From Clostridiales bacterium (GTDB taxonomy: Bacteria; Bacillota; Clostridia; Christensenellales; Aristaeellaceae), in contig SVGS01000004.1 in assembly GCA_015056205.1 (NCBI GenBank), positions 79,423 through 143,422 on the forward strand: 64,000 bases of DNA, read 5' to 3'. The position numbers were made by a program, and so were the translations under genes. Positions 25,426 to 33,324 of this stretch are shown here, piece by piece (within the stretch, counting starts at the first letter, position 1; each line of letters begins with the position of its first letter). The notes under the pieces were generated by a model that was given only the letters and a program-made list of their open reading frames with translations, searched no databases and was not told where the DNA came from.

Positions 25426-26310
25426 GTGAGACTGGGTACGCTGGAAGCCGGCGGAACGAAGATGGTGCTCTCCGTCGGCAATGAACAGAACGAGCTGACG
25501 GAACAGCTCACGATTCCGACGGAAACGCCGGAGGTGACCGTTCCGGCCATGCTGGCCTGGTTCCGGGAGCGGAAGATTGAGGCGCTGGGAATCGGAACCT
25601 TCGGGCCGGTGGATCTGAATCCCGCCTCGCCGGCCTACGGCTGGATCACCAGCACGCCGAAGCTGGCCTGGCAGCAGGCGCCCCTGCTGCCGATGCTGCG
25701 GGACGGGCTGGGCGTGCCGGCGAAAATCGATACGGACGTCAACGCGGCGGCGCTGGCGGAGTGGAAGCTGGGAGCGGCCCGCGGTCTGAACAGCTGTATG
25801 TATGTCACGGTCGGAACCGGGGTCGGCGCCGGCCTGGTGGTGGAGGGAAGGCTGGTCCACGGCCTGCTGCACCCGGAGTTGGGGCATATGCTGCTCCGGC
25901 CGGAATCCGGGGATCCCGCGCCGAAGGGCTTCTGCCCCTTTCATGAAGGCTGCATCGAAGGCCTGGCTTCCGGCCCAGCCATGGAAAAACGGTGGGGAAG
26001 AAAAGCCTATGAGCTGCCCCCGGATCACGAGGCCTGGGATCTGGAGGCGGATTACCTGGCGCAGATGTGCATGAACGCGCTCTGTGCCTTCTCGCCGGAG
26101 AAGATTATTCTCGGCGGCGGCGTCATGCAGCAGAAGCATCTTTTCCCGCGGATCCGGGAAAAAACAAAGGTCCTGCTGAACGGCTATATCCGGCATCCCC
26201 GGATTCTGAACGGGATGGAGGATCTGATTACGGAACCGGGGCTGGGCACCCGCAGCGGCGCCCTGGGCGCGCTGCTGCTCGCCCGGGAAGCCCTGGAGAA
26301 GCACGGCTGA
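25426..26310 (+). CDS. scrK: ROK-family fructokinase
   Basis: A 294-residue sugar kinase that phosphorylates fructose at C6. The ATP phosphate loop is LEAGGTK near the start; IGTFGPVDLN and TSTPKLAW form the sugar site; DTDVNAAALAE contains the catalytic Asp and VTVGTGVGAGLV the second phosphate loop. The zinc-binding segment HPELGHM followed by CPFHEGCIEGLASGPA is that of the ScrK/GmuE fructokinases. It uses a GTG start with GAGGAGG eight bases upstream. It precedes a MATE exporter by 38 bp in the same direction. No fructose transporter is adjacent, so the substrate is inferred from the family. Confidence 0.88.
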   Translation: MRLGTLEAGGTKMVLSVGNEQNELTEQLTIPTETPEVTVPAMLAWFRERKIEALGIGTFGPVDLNPASPAYGWITSTPKLAWQQAPLLPMLRDGLGVPAKIDTDVNAAALAEWKLGAARGLNSCMYVTVGTGVGAGLVVEGRLVHGLLHPELGHMLLRPESGDPAPKGFCPFHEGCIEGLASGPAMEKRWGRKAYELPPDHEAWDLEADYLAQMCMNALCAFSPEKIILGGGVMQQKHLFPRIREKTKVLLNGYIRHPRILNGMEDLITEPGLGTRSGALGALLLAREALEKHG

Positions 26311-26348
26311 CAAGTCCCCGGAGCGCAGGGAAGGAGAGAATCGGAACC

Positions 26349-27743
26349 ATGAAGATGACGGCGGAAAACCGGGCTCAGATGCTGCTGAATGAGCCGCTGC
26401 GGAAGGTGATTCCCGGCCTGGCGGTTCCTACCATCATTTCCATGCTGGTGACCGCCATTTACAATATGGCGGATACCTATTTTGTCAGCCGCATCAGCAC
26501 GGAAGCCAGCGGCGCGGTGGGCGTGGTGTTTTCCGCCATGGCCATTATTCAGGCCCTGGCCTTTACGATCGGCATGGGCAGCGGAACCAATCTGAGCCTG
26601 AGCCTGGGCGCGGGAAACGAGGAGGAAGCGCGCACCTTTGTCTCCGTGGGCTTCTTTACCGCCTTCCTGACCGGAACGGTTCTGATGATCCTCTGCAATC
26701 TGTTTATCGATCCCCTGGTCCGCTTCCTGGGCGCGACCAACGAAATCGCGCCCCACGCGACCTCCTACGCGTCCTATATCTTTTACGCGGCGCCCTTCAT
26801 GATGTGCTCTTTTGTCATGAATAATCTGCTGCGGTTCCAGGGCATGGCCAGCTATGCCATGGTGGGCATCACCACCGGCGGCCTGCTGAATATCGCCCTG
26901 GATCCGCTGCTGATTTTCGGCCTGAACCTGGGAACCGCGGGGGCGGCCATCGCCACCGCCGTGTCCCAGTTTGTCAGCTTCAGCATTCTGCTGATCATGT
27001 GCAATACCCGCAAGGGCGTGATCCGGATCCGCTTCCGCGACTTCCGCCCCACGGCGGCGAAGTACCGCCGCATCCTGTATAACGGAATCCCCTCCCTCGG
27101 CCGGCAGGGAATCGCCAGCGTCGCCACCATCATTCTGAACCGGGTGGCGGGCGGCATCTCCTCCGATCCCGCGACGGTGAACGCCGCCATCGCGGCGATG
27201 TCCATCGTTTCCCGCTTTGTCATGTTTATCAACAGCGCGGTGGTGGGCTTCGGCCAGGGCTTCCAGCCGGTATGCGGCTTCTGCTTCGGCGCGGGCAAAT
27301 ACCGGCGCGTGCGGGAAGCCTATCTGTATTGCGGAAAGGTGGCCACCGTGATCCTGCTGGTGCTGGGCGGGGCGGCGTTCCTGTTCAGCGATTCCATTAT
27401 CCGCCTGTTCCGGGCGGAGGATCCCCTGGTGGTTTCCATCGGCACCACCGCCCTCCGGCTGCAGCTGTGCACGCTGCCGCTCTGGGGCTTCTATGTCATG
27501 GCGAATATGTGCACCCAGTCCATGGGCTACGGGCTCAGCAGCACGGTGATTTCCAGCGCCCGCCAGGGCATCTTTCTGATTCCGACGGTGCTGATCCTTC
27601 CCGCCCTTTTCGGGATCCTGGGCCTCCAGCTGGCCCAGCCCGTGGCGGATGTGCTGGCGTTCATTATGTCCATGCTGATCATGCGGCGGATTCTGAACAA
27701 GCTCAAAGCCCTGCCCGACCGGCCCCATCCCCTGGATCCGTAA
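26349..27743 (+). CDS. MATE-family multidrug/Na+ antiporter
   Basis: A 464-residue integral membrane protein with about twelve hydrophobic helices arranged as two MatE halves. Recognisable motifs are IPGLAVPTIISMLVTAIYNMAD in the first helices, GSGTNLSLSLGAGNEEEA after helix two, and the second-half equivalent GFGQGFQPVCGFCFGAGKYRRV. Such transporters export cationic drugs or metabolites using Na+ or H+. AAGGAG lies ten bases before the ATG. Likely co-transcribed with scrK. The substrate cannot be read from sequence. Confidence 0.92.
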   Translation: MKMTAENRAQMLLNEPLRKVIPGLAVPTIISMLVTAIYNMADTYFVSRISTEASGAVGVVFSAMAIIQALAFTIGMGSGTNLSLSLGAGNEEEARTFVSVGFFTAFLTGTVLMILCNLFIDPLVRFLGATNEIAPHATSYASYIFYAAPFMMCSFVMNNLLRFQGMASYAMVGITTGGLLNIALDPLLIFGLNLGTAGAAIATAVSQFVSFSILLIMCNTRKGVIRIRFRDFRPTAAKYRRILYNGIPSLGRQGIASVATIILNRVAGGISSDPATVNAAIAAMSIVSRFVMFINSAVVGFGQGFQPVCGFCFGAGKYRRVREAYLYCGKVATVILLVLGGAAFLFSDSIIRLFRAEDPLVVSIGTTALRLQLCTLPLWGFYVMANMCTQSMGYGLSSTVISSARQGIFLIPTVLILPALFGILGLQLAQPVADVLAFIMSMLIMRRILNKLKALPDRPHPLDP

Positions 27744-27746
27744 AAA

Positions 27747-28325
27747 CTATTCCTCCGGTCCCCGGGGCATGCGCGCCAGCAGCGCGGTTCCATTCTGCTT
27801 CAGCCAGTTCCGGGACGCGGAATAGTCCGGCAGCACCGAGGCCACTTCCGCCCAGAAGGCGGGAGAGTGGTCCATATGTTTTAAATGGCTCAGCTCGTGT
27901 ACAACCACATAGTCGATCACATCCGGCGGGCACAGCATCAGCATGACGTTGAAATTCAGGTTCCCCCTGGAGGAACAGCTGCCCCACCGGGTTTTCTGAT
28001 TCCGGATGGTGATGCCGTGATACCGGACGCCCATCTTCCGGGCAAAGGCGGCGGCCCGGGCCGAAAGGTCCTGCACCGCCTTTTCTCCCAGGGCGGTCAT
28101 TTCCGCCCAGCTCAGGCCGGGAACGGAACGGGTCTGCTCCTCCCGCCGGGCCGCTTCGGCCAGATGCTTTTGAATCCACGGGTCCTTTTCCCGCAGAAAC
28201 CGGCGGATTTCCGCCTCGGGGATCAGCCAGGGAGCCCGGACGACGACCAGCCGGGAGGAGCGAATCTCCACGCTCATGCTTCTCCGGCTGCTGCGGATCA
28301 CCTGAATTTCATAAGGGGCTGACAT
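27747..28325 (-). CDS. YgjP/DUF45-type zinc metallopeptidase
   Basis: A 192-residue cytosolic protein of the SprT/YgjP-like gluzincin group. The zinc motif is HELSHLKHMDHSPAFW (His143, Glu144, His147 and a further His at about 153), preceded by the family motif TRWGSCSSRGNLNFN. The start at 28325 removes 29 residues of the longer frame and leaves MSAPYEIQVIRSSRRS, which fits the family; GGGGAAAG lies upstream. It converges with the MATE gene, three bases apart. YgjP proteins are thought to act in protein quality control or DNA repair, but the substrate is unproven. Confidence 0.87.
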   Translation of the reverse strand: MSAPYEIQVIRSSRRSMSVEIRSSRLVVVRAPWLIPEAEIRRFLREKDPWIQKHLAEAARREEQTRSVPGLSWAEMTALGEKAVQDLSARAAAFARKMGVRYHGITIRNQKTRWGSCSSRGNLNFNVMLMLCPPDVIDYVVVHELSHLKHMDHSPAFWAEVASVLPDYSASRNWLKQNGTALLARMPRGPEE

Positions 28326-28402
28326 ACCGGCTTTCCCCGCCTTTCCTTCCTGAAGTCGCCTCTCATCATACCCAATCCCGCGGCTCCGCGCAAGGGAAAT
28401 TC

Positions 28403-28431
28403 TTGACATCATTTTTGCAAAATGATATTAT
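28403..28431 (+). promoter_or_regulatory. Promoter with dyad-containing spacer, upstream of the STAS gene
   Basis: TTGACA (28403-28408), 17 bp, TATTAT (28426-28431). The spacer is almost entirely the palindrome ATCATTTT-TGC-AAAATGAT (28408-28426), an operator-like position between the two boxes. Confidence 0.7.
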
Positions 28432-28483
28432 GAATTGATTTATCGGTGTATTCCGTTTGAATATACGGAAGAGGAGGATTCCC

Positions 28484-28780
28484 ATGACGATTAAGAAGAC
28501 ACTGAACGGTAAAGACCTGACCATTGCGCTGGAAGGGCGTCTGGATACGATGACGGCGCCGGAGCTGGAAAAGGAGCTGCAGAGCTCTCTGGACGGCGTG
28601 AACACCCTGACGATGGATTTCAGCGGGCTGGACTATATTTCTTCCGCCGGTCTGCGCGTGCTGCTGAGCGCGCACAAACGGTTAAGCGGCGCGGGCGGGA
28701 TGAAGATCACCCATGTGAACGAAATCGTGAGCGAAGTGTTTGATGTCACCGGGTTCAGCGATATTCTGGATATTGAGTAA
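28484..28780 (+). CDS. STAS-domain anti-sigma-factor antagonist
   Basis: A 98-residue single STAS domain of the SpoIIAA/RsbV type. The conserved loop DYISSAGLRVLLSA holds the Ser53/Ser54 pair, one of which is the phosphorylation site in the family. In known systems a kinase phosphorylates this serine and so frees itself to bind a sigma factor or other target. GAGGAGG lies six bases before ATG 28484. It is followed 33 bp later by an RsbW-like protein and is 60% or more similar by eye to the STAS protein at 63448. No sigma factor gene adjoins, so the output is unknown. Confidence 0.92.
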   Translation: MTIKKTLNGKDLTIALEGRLDTMTAPELEKELQSSLDGVNTLTMDFSGLDYISSAGLRVLLSAHKRLSGAGGMKITHVNEIVSEVFDVTGFSDILDIE

Positions 28781-28813
28781 CAGACGCAGTCGGGAAGCAG
28801 GAGGCAGTGGGAT

Positions 28814-29386
28814 ATGAGGACGGACATCATTGAGATTGACAATCAGGGGAACGGCTTTGCCGAAGCGATGGATCATGCCTCCAGGGCGGCGGAGTACAGC
28901 GGGCTGAGCGCGAAAAACACCCTGCATCTGGAGATCATGACAGAGGAGCTGCTGAGCCTGGTCAAGAGCGTCACCGGCGAGATGAAGGCGGCGTTCTGGA
29001 TTGAGAATGAAGGAAAGCATTTTAAGCTCCATCTGTCCACACAGACCGAGATGACCCGGGAAAAGCGCGCCTATCTGCTTCAGACCGCCACCTCCGGGAA
29101 GAACGAAGCCGCCGGGACTTTCCTGGGCATGCTCCGCGATATTCTGGACGCGGCGCGGGCGCCCAGCGAAGCCAGGGCCCGGTACCAGGTTTCGGATGAG
29201 GTTCTGAGCAAGGTGATGAGCCATCAGGTGATTTCGGAGGACGCGCTGAATAATCCGGATCAGTCCGTCGAGATTCCGAAGTGGGATGAGTATGAAAAAT
29301 CCATTCTGCAGCATGTTGCGGACAGCGTCCGGATCGCGATTCGCGGCGGTGAGGTGGAAATTACCGCCGAGAAGCAGTTCGGGTAA
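28814..29386 (+). CDS. Divergent RsbW-like (HATPase-type) partner of the STAS protein
   Basis: A 190-residue protein I do not recognise as a named family. Residues 20-110 resemble the start of an anti-sigma kinase: a helix with MTEELLSLVKSVTGEM in place of the HATPase N-box, an antiparallel pair (AAFWIENEGKHFKLHLS), then ATSGKNEAAGTFLGML. The usual DxGxG box is not visible, so kinase activity is uncertain. The C-terminal part has a conserved KWDEYEKSIL and a final strand GGEVEITAEKQF. It shares TEE-LSL, TSGKNEA, FLGML and the W-[DE] motif with the protein at 62857. AGGAGG lies nine bases before the ATG. It is in an operon with STAS, which argues for a partner-switching pair. Confidence 0.6.
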   Translation: MRTDIIEIDNQGNGFAEAMDHASRAAEYSGLSAKNTLHLEIMTEELLSLVKSVTGEMKAAFWIENEGKHFKLHLSTQTEMTREKRAYLLQTATSGKNEAAGTFLGMLRDILDAARAPSEARARYQVSDEVLSKVMSHQVISEDALNNPDQSVEIPKWDEYEKSILQHVADSVRIAIRGGEVEITAEKQFG

Positions 29387-29409
29387 CGGGATTCAGCCTG
29401 AGATCCAGA

Positions 29410-29444
29410 CAGCGGAGAGCCTTTCGGTTTCTCCGCTGCTTTTT
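29410..29444 (+). terminator. Intrinsic terminator of the STAS operon
   Basis: CAGCGGAGA and TCTCCGCTG pair around an 11-base loop and are followed by CTTTTT. Confidence 0.8.
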
Positions 29445-29496
29445 GATTCCGGCCGGAACAGGGATCTGCCCGGGTTCCGGGAAAAGAGGCGCGGAT

Positions 29497-29835
29497 TTGG
29501 AGAAGAGAAAAGTAACGGTGATCATCAGCGGGCAGCCCTGCAGTTTTTATTCCGACGATTCGGATGATTACATTCTGGCGCTGGAGCAGCGGGCGAATGC
29601 CGTCATGCGGCAGACCGCGATGTTTTCAGGCTCGTCGGCCTATACCAACGCCATTCTTTCGGTGCTTTCCCAGACGGACGCCCTGATGCGGCTGGAGCTG
29701 CGGAAAACGGCGGCGGAAAAGCCGGCGGCTCCCGCTCCCCGGAAAGCCCCCGTGAAGGAAGAGAGCGCGGAAAACAAAAAACAGATCTCCGTATGGGATC
29801 TGCTGGAAGAAAAAACGGAAACGGCGCGGGAGTAA
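29497..29835 (+). CDS. zapA: Cell-division protein ZapA
   Basis: A 112-residue protein that bundles FtsZ filaments at the division ring. The N-terminal half (KRKVTVIISGQPCSFYSDD, then EQRANAVMRQT and NAILSVLSQTDALMRLE) matches the ZapA fold: a beta hairpin followed by a long coiled-coil helix. The C-terminal 35 residues are a Pro/Ala/Lys/Glu linker ending VWDLLEEKTE. The only fitting start is a TTG at 29497, with GAGG seven bases upstream; an ATG at 29443 would add 18 unlike residues. It is a single gene between a terminator and a convergent methyltransferase. Confidence 0.85.
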   Translation: MEKRKVTVIISGQPCSFYSDDSDDYILALEQRANAVMRQTAMFSGSSAYTNAILSVLSQTDALMRLELRKTAAEKPAAPAPRKAPVKEESAENKKQISVWDLLEEKTETARE

Positions 29836-29850
29836 ACGGCTGTCCGGAGG

Positions 29851-30435
29851 TCAGGTCTGCTTCTGAATGACAAAGCATTCCGGCGCCCCGGGAGCGGCGT
29901 TCAGAAAGCGCTGATGCAGAACGTTGAAGCGGCGGTTGGGCAGGGCGGAGAAAAGCTCCGTCAGCTCCCGCAGTTCGACGGCCCCTTCCGGATGGCCGGG
30001 ATAGGCGCACAGAACCAGAAAGCCCAGGGGCCGGAGCAGCGTCAGCGCCTTTTGCACCGCCTCCCGGGTGGTTTCATGCCGGGTGGTGACGGCGTGGTCG
30101 CCGCCGGGCAGCCAGCCCAGATTGAAAACGACGGCCCGGACCGGCTCTGTCACATAGCGGTCCATTTCCTGGTGGCCGGCCAGGATCAGCTCCGCCCGGT
30201 CCGCCATCCCGTTTTCCCGCAGCCGGGCCCGGGTGGTTTCAACCGCCTGTGCCTGAATATCGAAGGCGTAAACCCGTCCTTCCGGGCCGACGGTCTCGCA
30301 GAGGAACAGCGTGTCGTATCCGTTCCCCATGGTGGCGTCGATCACCCGGTCTCCGGGCCGAAGCGCCCGGGTCAGAATCTCCCGGGCCAGATATCTGGCG
30401 GATTTAAGCTCGTATCCGGTTTCGTTCGCGTTCAT
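29851..30435 (-). CDS. mnmM: tRNA mnm5(s2)U34 methyltransferase (YtqB/MnmM type)
   Basis: A 194-residue SAM-dependent methyltransferase. The SAM-binding motif I is VIDATMGNGYDT (residues 31-42), the acidic motif II VYAFDIQAQ, and the family signature FNLGWLPGGDHAVTT (about 108-122). YtqB of Bacillus completes the mnm5 modification of the tRNA wobble uridine. Length is normal. GGAAGGAG lies seven bases before the ATG. It converges with zapA. Assignment rests on the signature. Confidence 0.88.
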   Translation of the reverse strand: MNANETGYELKSARYLAREILTRALRPGDRVIDATMGNGYDTLFLCETVGPEGRVYAFDIQAQAVETTRARLRENGMADRAELILAGHQEMDRYVTEPVRAVVFNLGWLPGGDHAVTTRHETTREAVQKALTLLRPLGFLVLCAYPGHPEGAVELRELTELFSALPNRRFNVLHQRFLNAAPGAPECFVIQKQT

Positions 30436-30580
30436 GGCTTTTGCTCCTTCCGGCGTTTCGCCGCCCGCTCCGCTTTGCGGAGACCTTTATTATAGCAGGG
30501 AACCGGGCGAAACGGGGAGCTTCGGTGAAAAAAAGCGCGGGCAGCCGGAAAATGACAGAAGAGAAGGAGTGTGCAGCGGT

Positions 30581-31369
30581 ATGGAAATCATTGTACGGTC
30601 GGCGGCCGGGGAAATCCTGGGGCGCGCGTCGCATCCGGATGAGGCGCGGCTGTGCCTGGATCATGTCTGGGAGGCCGGGGACCGGGTGGAGATCCTCTCC
30701 TTTCCCGGGGCGCACCTCCGGGTCCGGATCGGGATCGCCGTGCCCGAAGGAGAAATCTTCTGCCCTTTCGGCACGTGCGGCTGGCAGGTTCCGGCGGGGG
30801 AGCAGCGCCTGGCCTATGCGCCGGGAGCGTTTGATCAGCCGAGAAATATCCTGACCGCCCGGGTGATGACGGCGGAGGAGCTTTCCCGGCCGCGGGATCT
30901 GGCCCGGAATCCGCTGGATCTGCGGGGGGATACGGACTTTTATCCCCACTGCACCGCGAACGTGGAAACCCGGGGGGAATCGGTTTTCGCCGCCCGCAAT
31001 GTGATCGACGGCCTCCGGTTTAACACCTTCCACGGCGAATGGCCCTTCGAAAGCTGGGGCATCGGCGCCCGGGAGGACGCCTGGTGCCGCATCAACTTCG
31101 GGCGGGAGATTCTCGCCGAAAAGATGGCGCTGACGCTGCGGGCGGACTTTCCCCATGACGCCTGGTGGGTCGGCGGGCATCTGGCCGATTCGAACGGGGA
31201 TCAGCTGGCCTTTGAATTAAAAAAGACCGCTGAGCGTCAGTGGATTGATCTCGGCGGCCGGAAGGTGGTCTGGCTGCAGCTGGAAAGGATGGTCAAGAGC
31301 GACGATCCTTCCGCCTTCCCGTCCCTGAGGGCCTGGGAGGTCATCGGGACCGAGGCCGGCAAAGCATAA
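30581..31369 (+). CDS. Hypothetical protein with discoidin-like C-terminal domain
   Basis: A 262-residue soluble protein without signal peptide. The first 80 residues (MEIIVRSAAGEILGRASHPD) are beta-rich. Residues about 120-255 resemble an F5/8 type C (discoidin) jelly roll: ESVFAARNVIDGLRFNTFHG, WPFESWGIGAREDAWCRINF, and a closing WLQLERMVKSDDPSAFPSLR-type strand. Discoidin domains usually bind glycans outside the cell, yet no export signal is seen. Many Trp and Cys residues are present. AAGGAG precedes the ATG at about 12 bases. It is a single gene divergent from mnmM; no function can be given. Confidence 0.65.
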   Translation: MEIIVRSAAGEILGRASHPDEARLCLDHVWEAGDRVEILSFPGAHLRVRIGIAVPEGEIFCPFGTCGWQVPAGEQRLAYAPGAFDQPRNILTARVMTAEELSRPRDLARNPLDLRGDTDFYPHCTANVETRGESVFAARNVIDGLRFNTFHGEWPFESWGIGAREDAWCRINFGREILAEKMALTLRADFPHDAWWVGGHLADSNGDQLAFELKKTAERQWIDLGGRKVVWLQLERMVKSDDPSAFPSLRAWEVIGTEAGKA

Positions 31370-31389
31370 TTCTGAAAAACGTCCTTCCG

Positions 31390-31866
31390 TCAGATCAGGT
31401 CCGCGAGGCGGCATTCCGCCGCGCCGATCAGATCGGACGGGGCCAGCTCGATCTGGCATCCGACCTTCCCTCCGCTGACGAAAACGCGGTCGTACAGCCC
31501 GGCGGTTTCGTCCAGAAAGGTGGGGAAGGCTTTTTTCATGCCGACGGGGGAGCAGCCGCCGTGAACGTATCCGGTCAGGGGCAGCAGCTCCTTCTGATGA
31601 ATCATGGCGATGGCCTTTTCATCGGAAGCCCGGGCGGCTTTTTTCAGATCCAGTTCATACGCCACCGGAATCACGAAGACATAAATCTGCCCGGATTTTC
31701 CCCGGGTGACGAGGGTTTTGAATACCCGGTCCGGATCCTCCTCCAGCAGCCGGGCGATCTCCGCCCCGCTCAGGCCGGCGTCCGGCGTATAGAGATGGGC
31801 CTGATAGGCGATTTTCCGCGCCTCCAGAATGCGCATCGCGTTGGTTTTGTCCCTGCCGCCGGACAT
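31390..31866 (-). CDS. ybaK: Cys-tRNA(Pro)/Cys-tRNA deacylase YbaK
   Basis: A 158-residue editing enzyme that hydrolyses mischarged Cys-tRNA(Pro). Family features are TNAMRILEARKIAYQAHLY, the RVFKTLVTRG segment with the key lysine, LDLKKAARA, and the GYVHGGCSPVGMKK loop that lines the active site. GGAAGGAG lies seven bases before the ATG. It is downstream of the two HAD genes with 23 bp between, so it may be in the same transcript. Confidence 0.92.
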   Translation of the reverse strand: MSGGRDKTNAMRILEARKIAYQAHLYTPDAGLSGAEIARLLEEDPDRVFKTLVTRGKSGQIYVFVIPVAYELDLKKAARASDEKAIAMIHQKELLPLTGYVHGGCSPVGMKKAFPTFLDETAGLYDRVFVSGGKVGCQIELAPSDLIGAAECRLADLI

Positions 31867-31889
31867 CTTTCTTCTCCTTCCGTCCTCCG

Positions 31890-32375
31890 TCAGTCCTCGT
31901 CCTCCGGGCGCTCCAGCTTTTTGATCGATTCCGCCCGGGCGATGATTTTGTCCTTCCAGTCGTCGTCCTCGGCGAAGAGCTGATAGGTGCGGAATCCGTA
32001 GAGGGATCCGGCGGAACAGATTACGGCCTCATCGTCCACGTGCAGGGAGATGTGGTAGCGGTTCGGCATCTTCTGGGGCAGAATGGTTCGGTTGTTCTTC
32101 TGCACTTCCCGCTGATGCCGGTCGCCGTTGACGATGCCGTCCAGATGGACGCCGTAGCACCGGAACAGACGGCGGATATAGCGTTCCGTGCGGAAGGAAG
32201 AGGTATAGATCCATACCTCGTAGCCCAGTTTCTGCAGGCTTTTGATCAGATCCGGCGTGCCCAGCCGAAGCCGTTCCTGGAAAAAACGGTTCAGGGGAAA
32301 GGGAAGGGGAGGCTCTGTCTTGTGGGTCTTCGGGGAGACGAAAAGCACTTCGTCCAGATCGAAGGAAACCCGCAT
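31890..32375 (-). CDS. Stand-alone HAD-like hydrolase, paralogue of the preceding gene
   Basis: A 161-residue protein starting MRVSFDLDEVLF, the HAD motif I (DxD with the Asp nucleophile). It continues with PLPFPLNRFFQERLRLGTPD, YEVWIYTSSFRTERYIRRLF (motif II Ser/Thr in the YTSS) and HVDDEAV as the distal acidic motif. The whole protein matches the C-terminal domain of the upstream gene, with shared PFPLNR, RLG.P and YDGIV-type positions, so it arose by duplication. ATG at 32375 starts exactly at the domain; an ATG at 32411 would overlap the upstream gene by 26 bp. Substrate unknown. Confidence 0.75.
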   Translation of the reverse strand: MRVSFDLDEVLFVSPKTHKTEPPLPFPLNRFFQERLRLGTPDLIKSLQKLGYEVWIYTSSFRTERYIRRLFRCYGVHLDGIVNGDRHQREVQKNNRTILPQKMPNRYHISLHVDDEAVICSAGSLYGFRTYQLFAEDDDWKDKIIARAESIKKLERPEDED

Positions 32376-32385
32376 GGGGGGCTGG

Positions 32386-33279
32386 TTAGTCCTTTTGATG
32401 CTGTTTCTCATAAGCGCTCACATAATCCATAATCTCGCGGGACCAGGTTTCCGGGGACCCGCTGAGTTCGTAGTCGCTGAAGTGCCGTTTTTCCCGGTCA
32501 ATGCATAGCACCGATTTTCCGTCAATGTGAATGGTGCGGGGATACTTGCTCCGGGTGAGGGTGCTGAGTTCTTCCCGGATCTCGTTCACGCCGGGCCGGT
32601 TCTGAACCAGACCGGTGACGATGCCGTCCAGCTTGATGCGGTAGCGGCGGAAGTAGCGTTTCAGATAGTCCGTGGAATAATACCGGGCGGAAAATACCCA
32701 GATATCGTATCCCCTGCGCTGAAGGAAGTTGAACAGGGCGGGCACCCCGAGCCGCATCCGCTCCGGGTAGGTCCGGTTCAGGGGAAAGCGCAGCGGAGGT
32801 TCCATGAGGCTGCTGTTGTCCGGCGGAAAGATGACTTCGTCCAGATCGAAGGTGACGCGTTTGTTGTTTTTCGCGTCCCGGATCATCTTCTGCACTTCGT
32901 TCAGCGTGGTCAGGTTGACAATCCGGACAGGAACCTTTTCCTCGCCCAGCCGGACGGCGGCCGCCCAGCGGTGATGGCCGTTCAGCAGCATATAGCCGTC
33001 CGGATGCATCTTCTGTACGGTCAGCGGCTCGGAAAAAAACCGGGTGCCGTTTTTGCGGGCCTGCAGAATCTGCTGCTCGTAATCGGAGATGATTTTGTAG
33101 TTCGGGCCGATATCCTGGAAGCAGAATTCATCCTCGGGGTTCGGATGAATCTTTCTCGTGGGTTTTTTCCAGGTTTTGATCCGGTGCAGGAGATTGGACT
33201 TGACGGGGTAACCGATCCCCCTGTAGCGGTTGAGTTCCTCCCTGACGTACTCGTCAAACCGGGATTTGGTTCCTGCCAT
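32386..33279 (-). CDS. ParB/Srx-like domain fused to a HAD-like domain
   Basis: A 297-residue protein. The N-terminal half has the ParB/sulfiredoxin fold signature: FFSEPLTVQKMHPDGYMLLN followed by GHHRWAAAVRLGEEKVPVRI, with the HRWAAAVRLG nucleotide-binding helix. The second half begins RVTFDLDEVIF (HAD motif I, near residue 141) and continues PLRFPLNRTYPERMRLGVP, YDIWVFSARYYS and HIDGKSV. This fusion is not one I can name. ParB/Srx folds include CTPases and a free serine kinase (SerK), and HAD enzymes are often phosphatases, so a small-molecule phospho-transfer role is possible but only inferred. It is in an operon with a second copy of the HAD domain and probably ybaK. Confidence 0.7.
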   Translation of the reverse strand: MAGTKSRFDEYVREELNRYRGIGYPVKSNLLHRIKTWKKPTRKIHPNPEDEFCFQDIGPNYKIISDYEQQILQARKNGTRFFSEPLTVQKMHPDGYMLLNGHHRWAAAVRLGEEKVPVRIVNLTTLNEVQKMIRDAKNNKRVTFDLDEVIFPPDNSSLMEPPLRFPLNRTYPERMRLGVPALFNFLQRRGYDIWVFSARYYSTDYLKRYFRRYRIKLDGIVTGLVQNRPGVNEIREELSTLTRSKYPRTIHIDGKSVLCIDREKRHFSDYELSGSPETWSREIMDYVSAYEKQHQKD

Positions 33280-33324
33280 GGATGCTCCTTTCTGCGCCTC
33301 CCCCGAGGGGGGAGGCGGAGGGGG

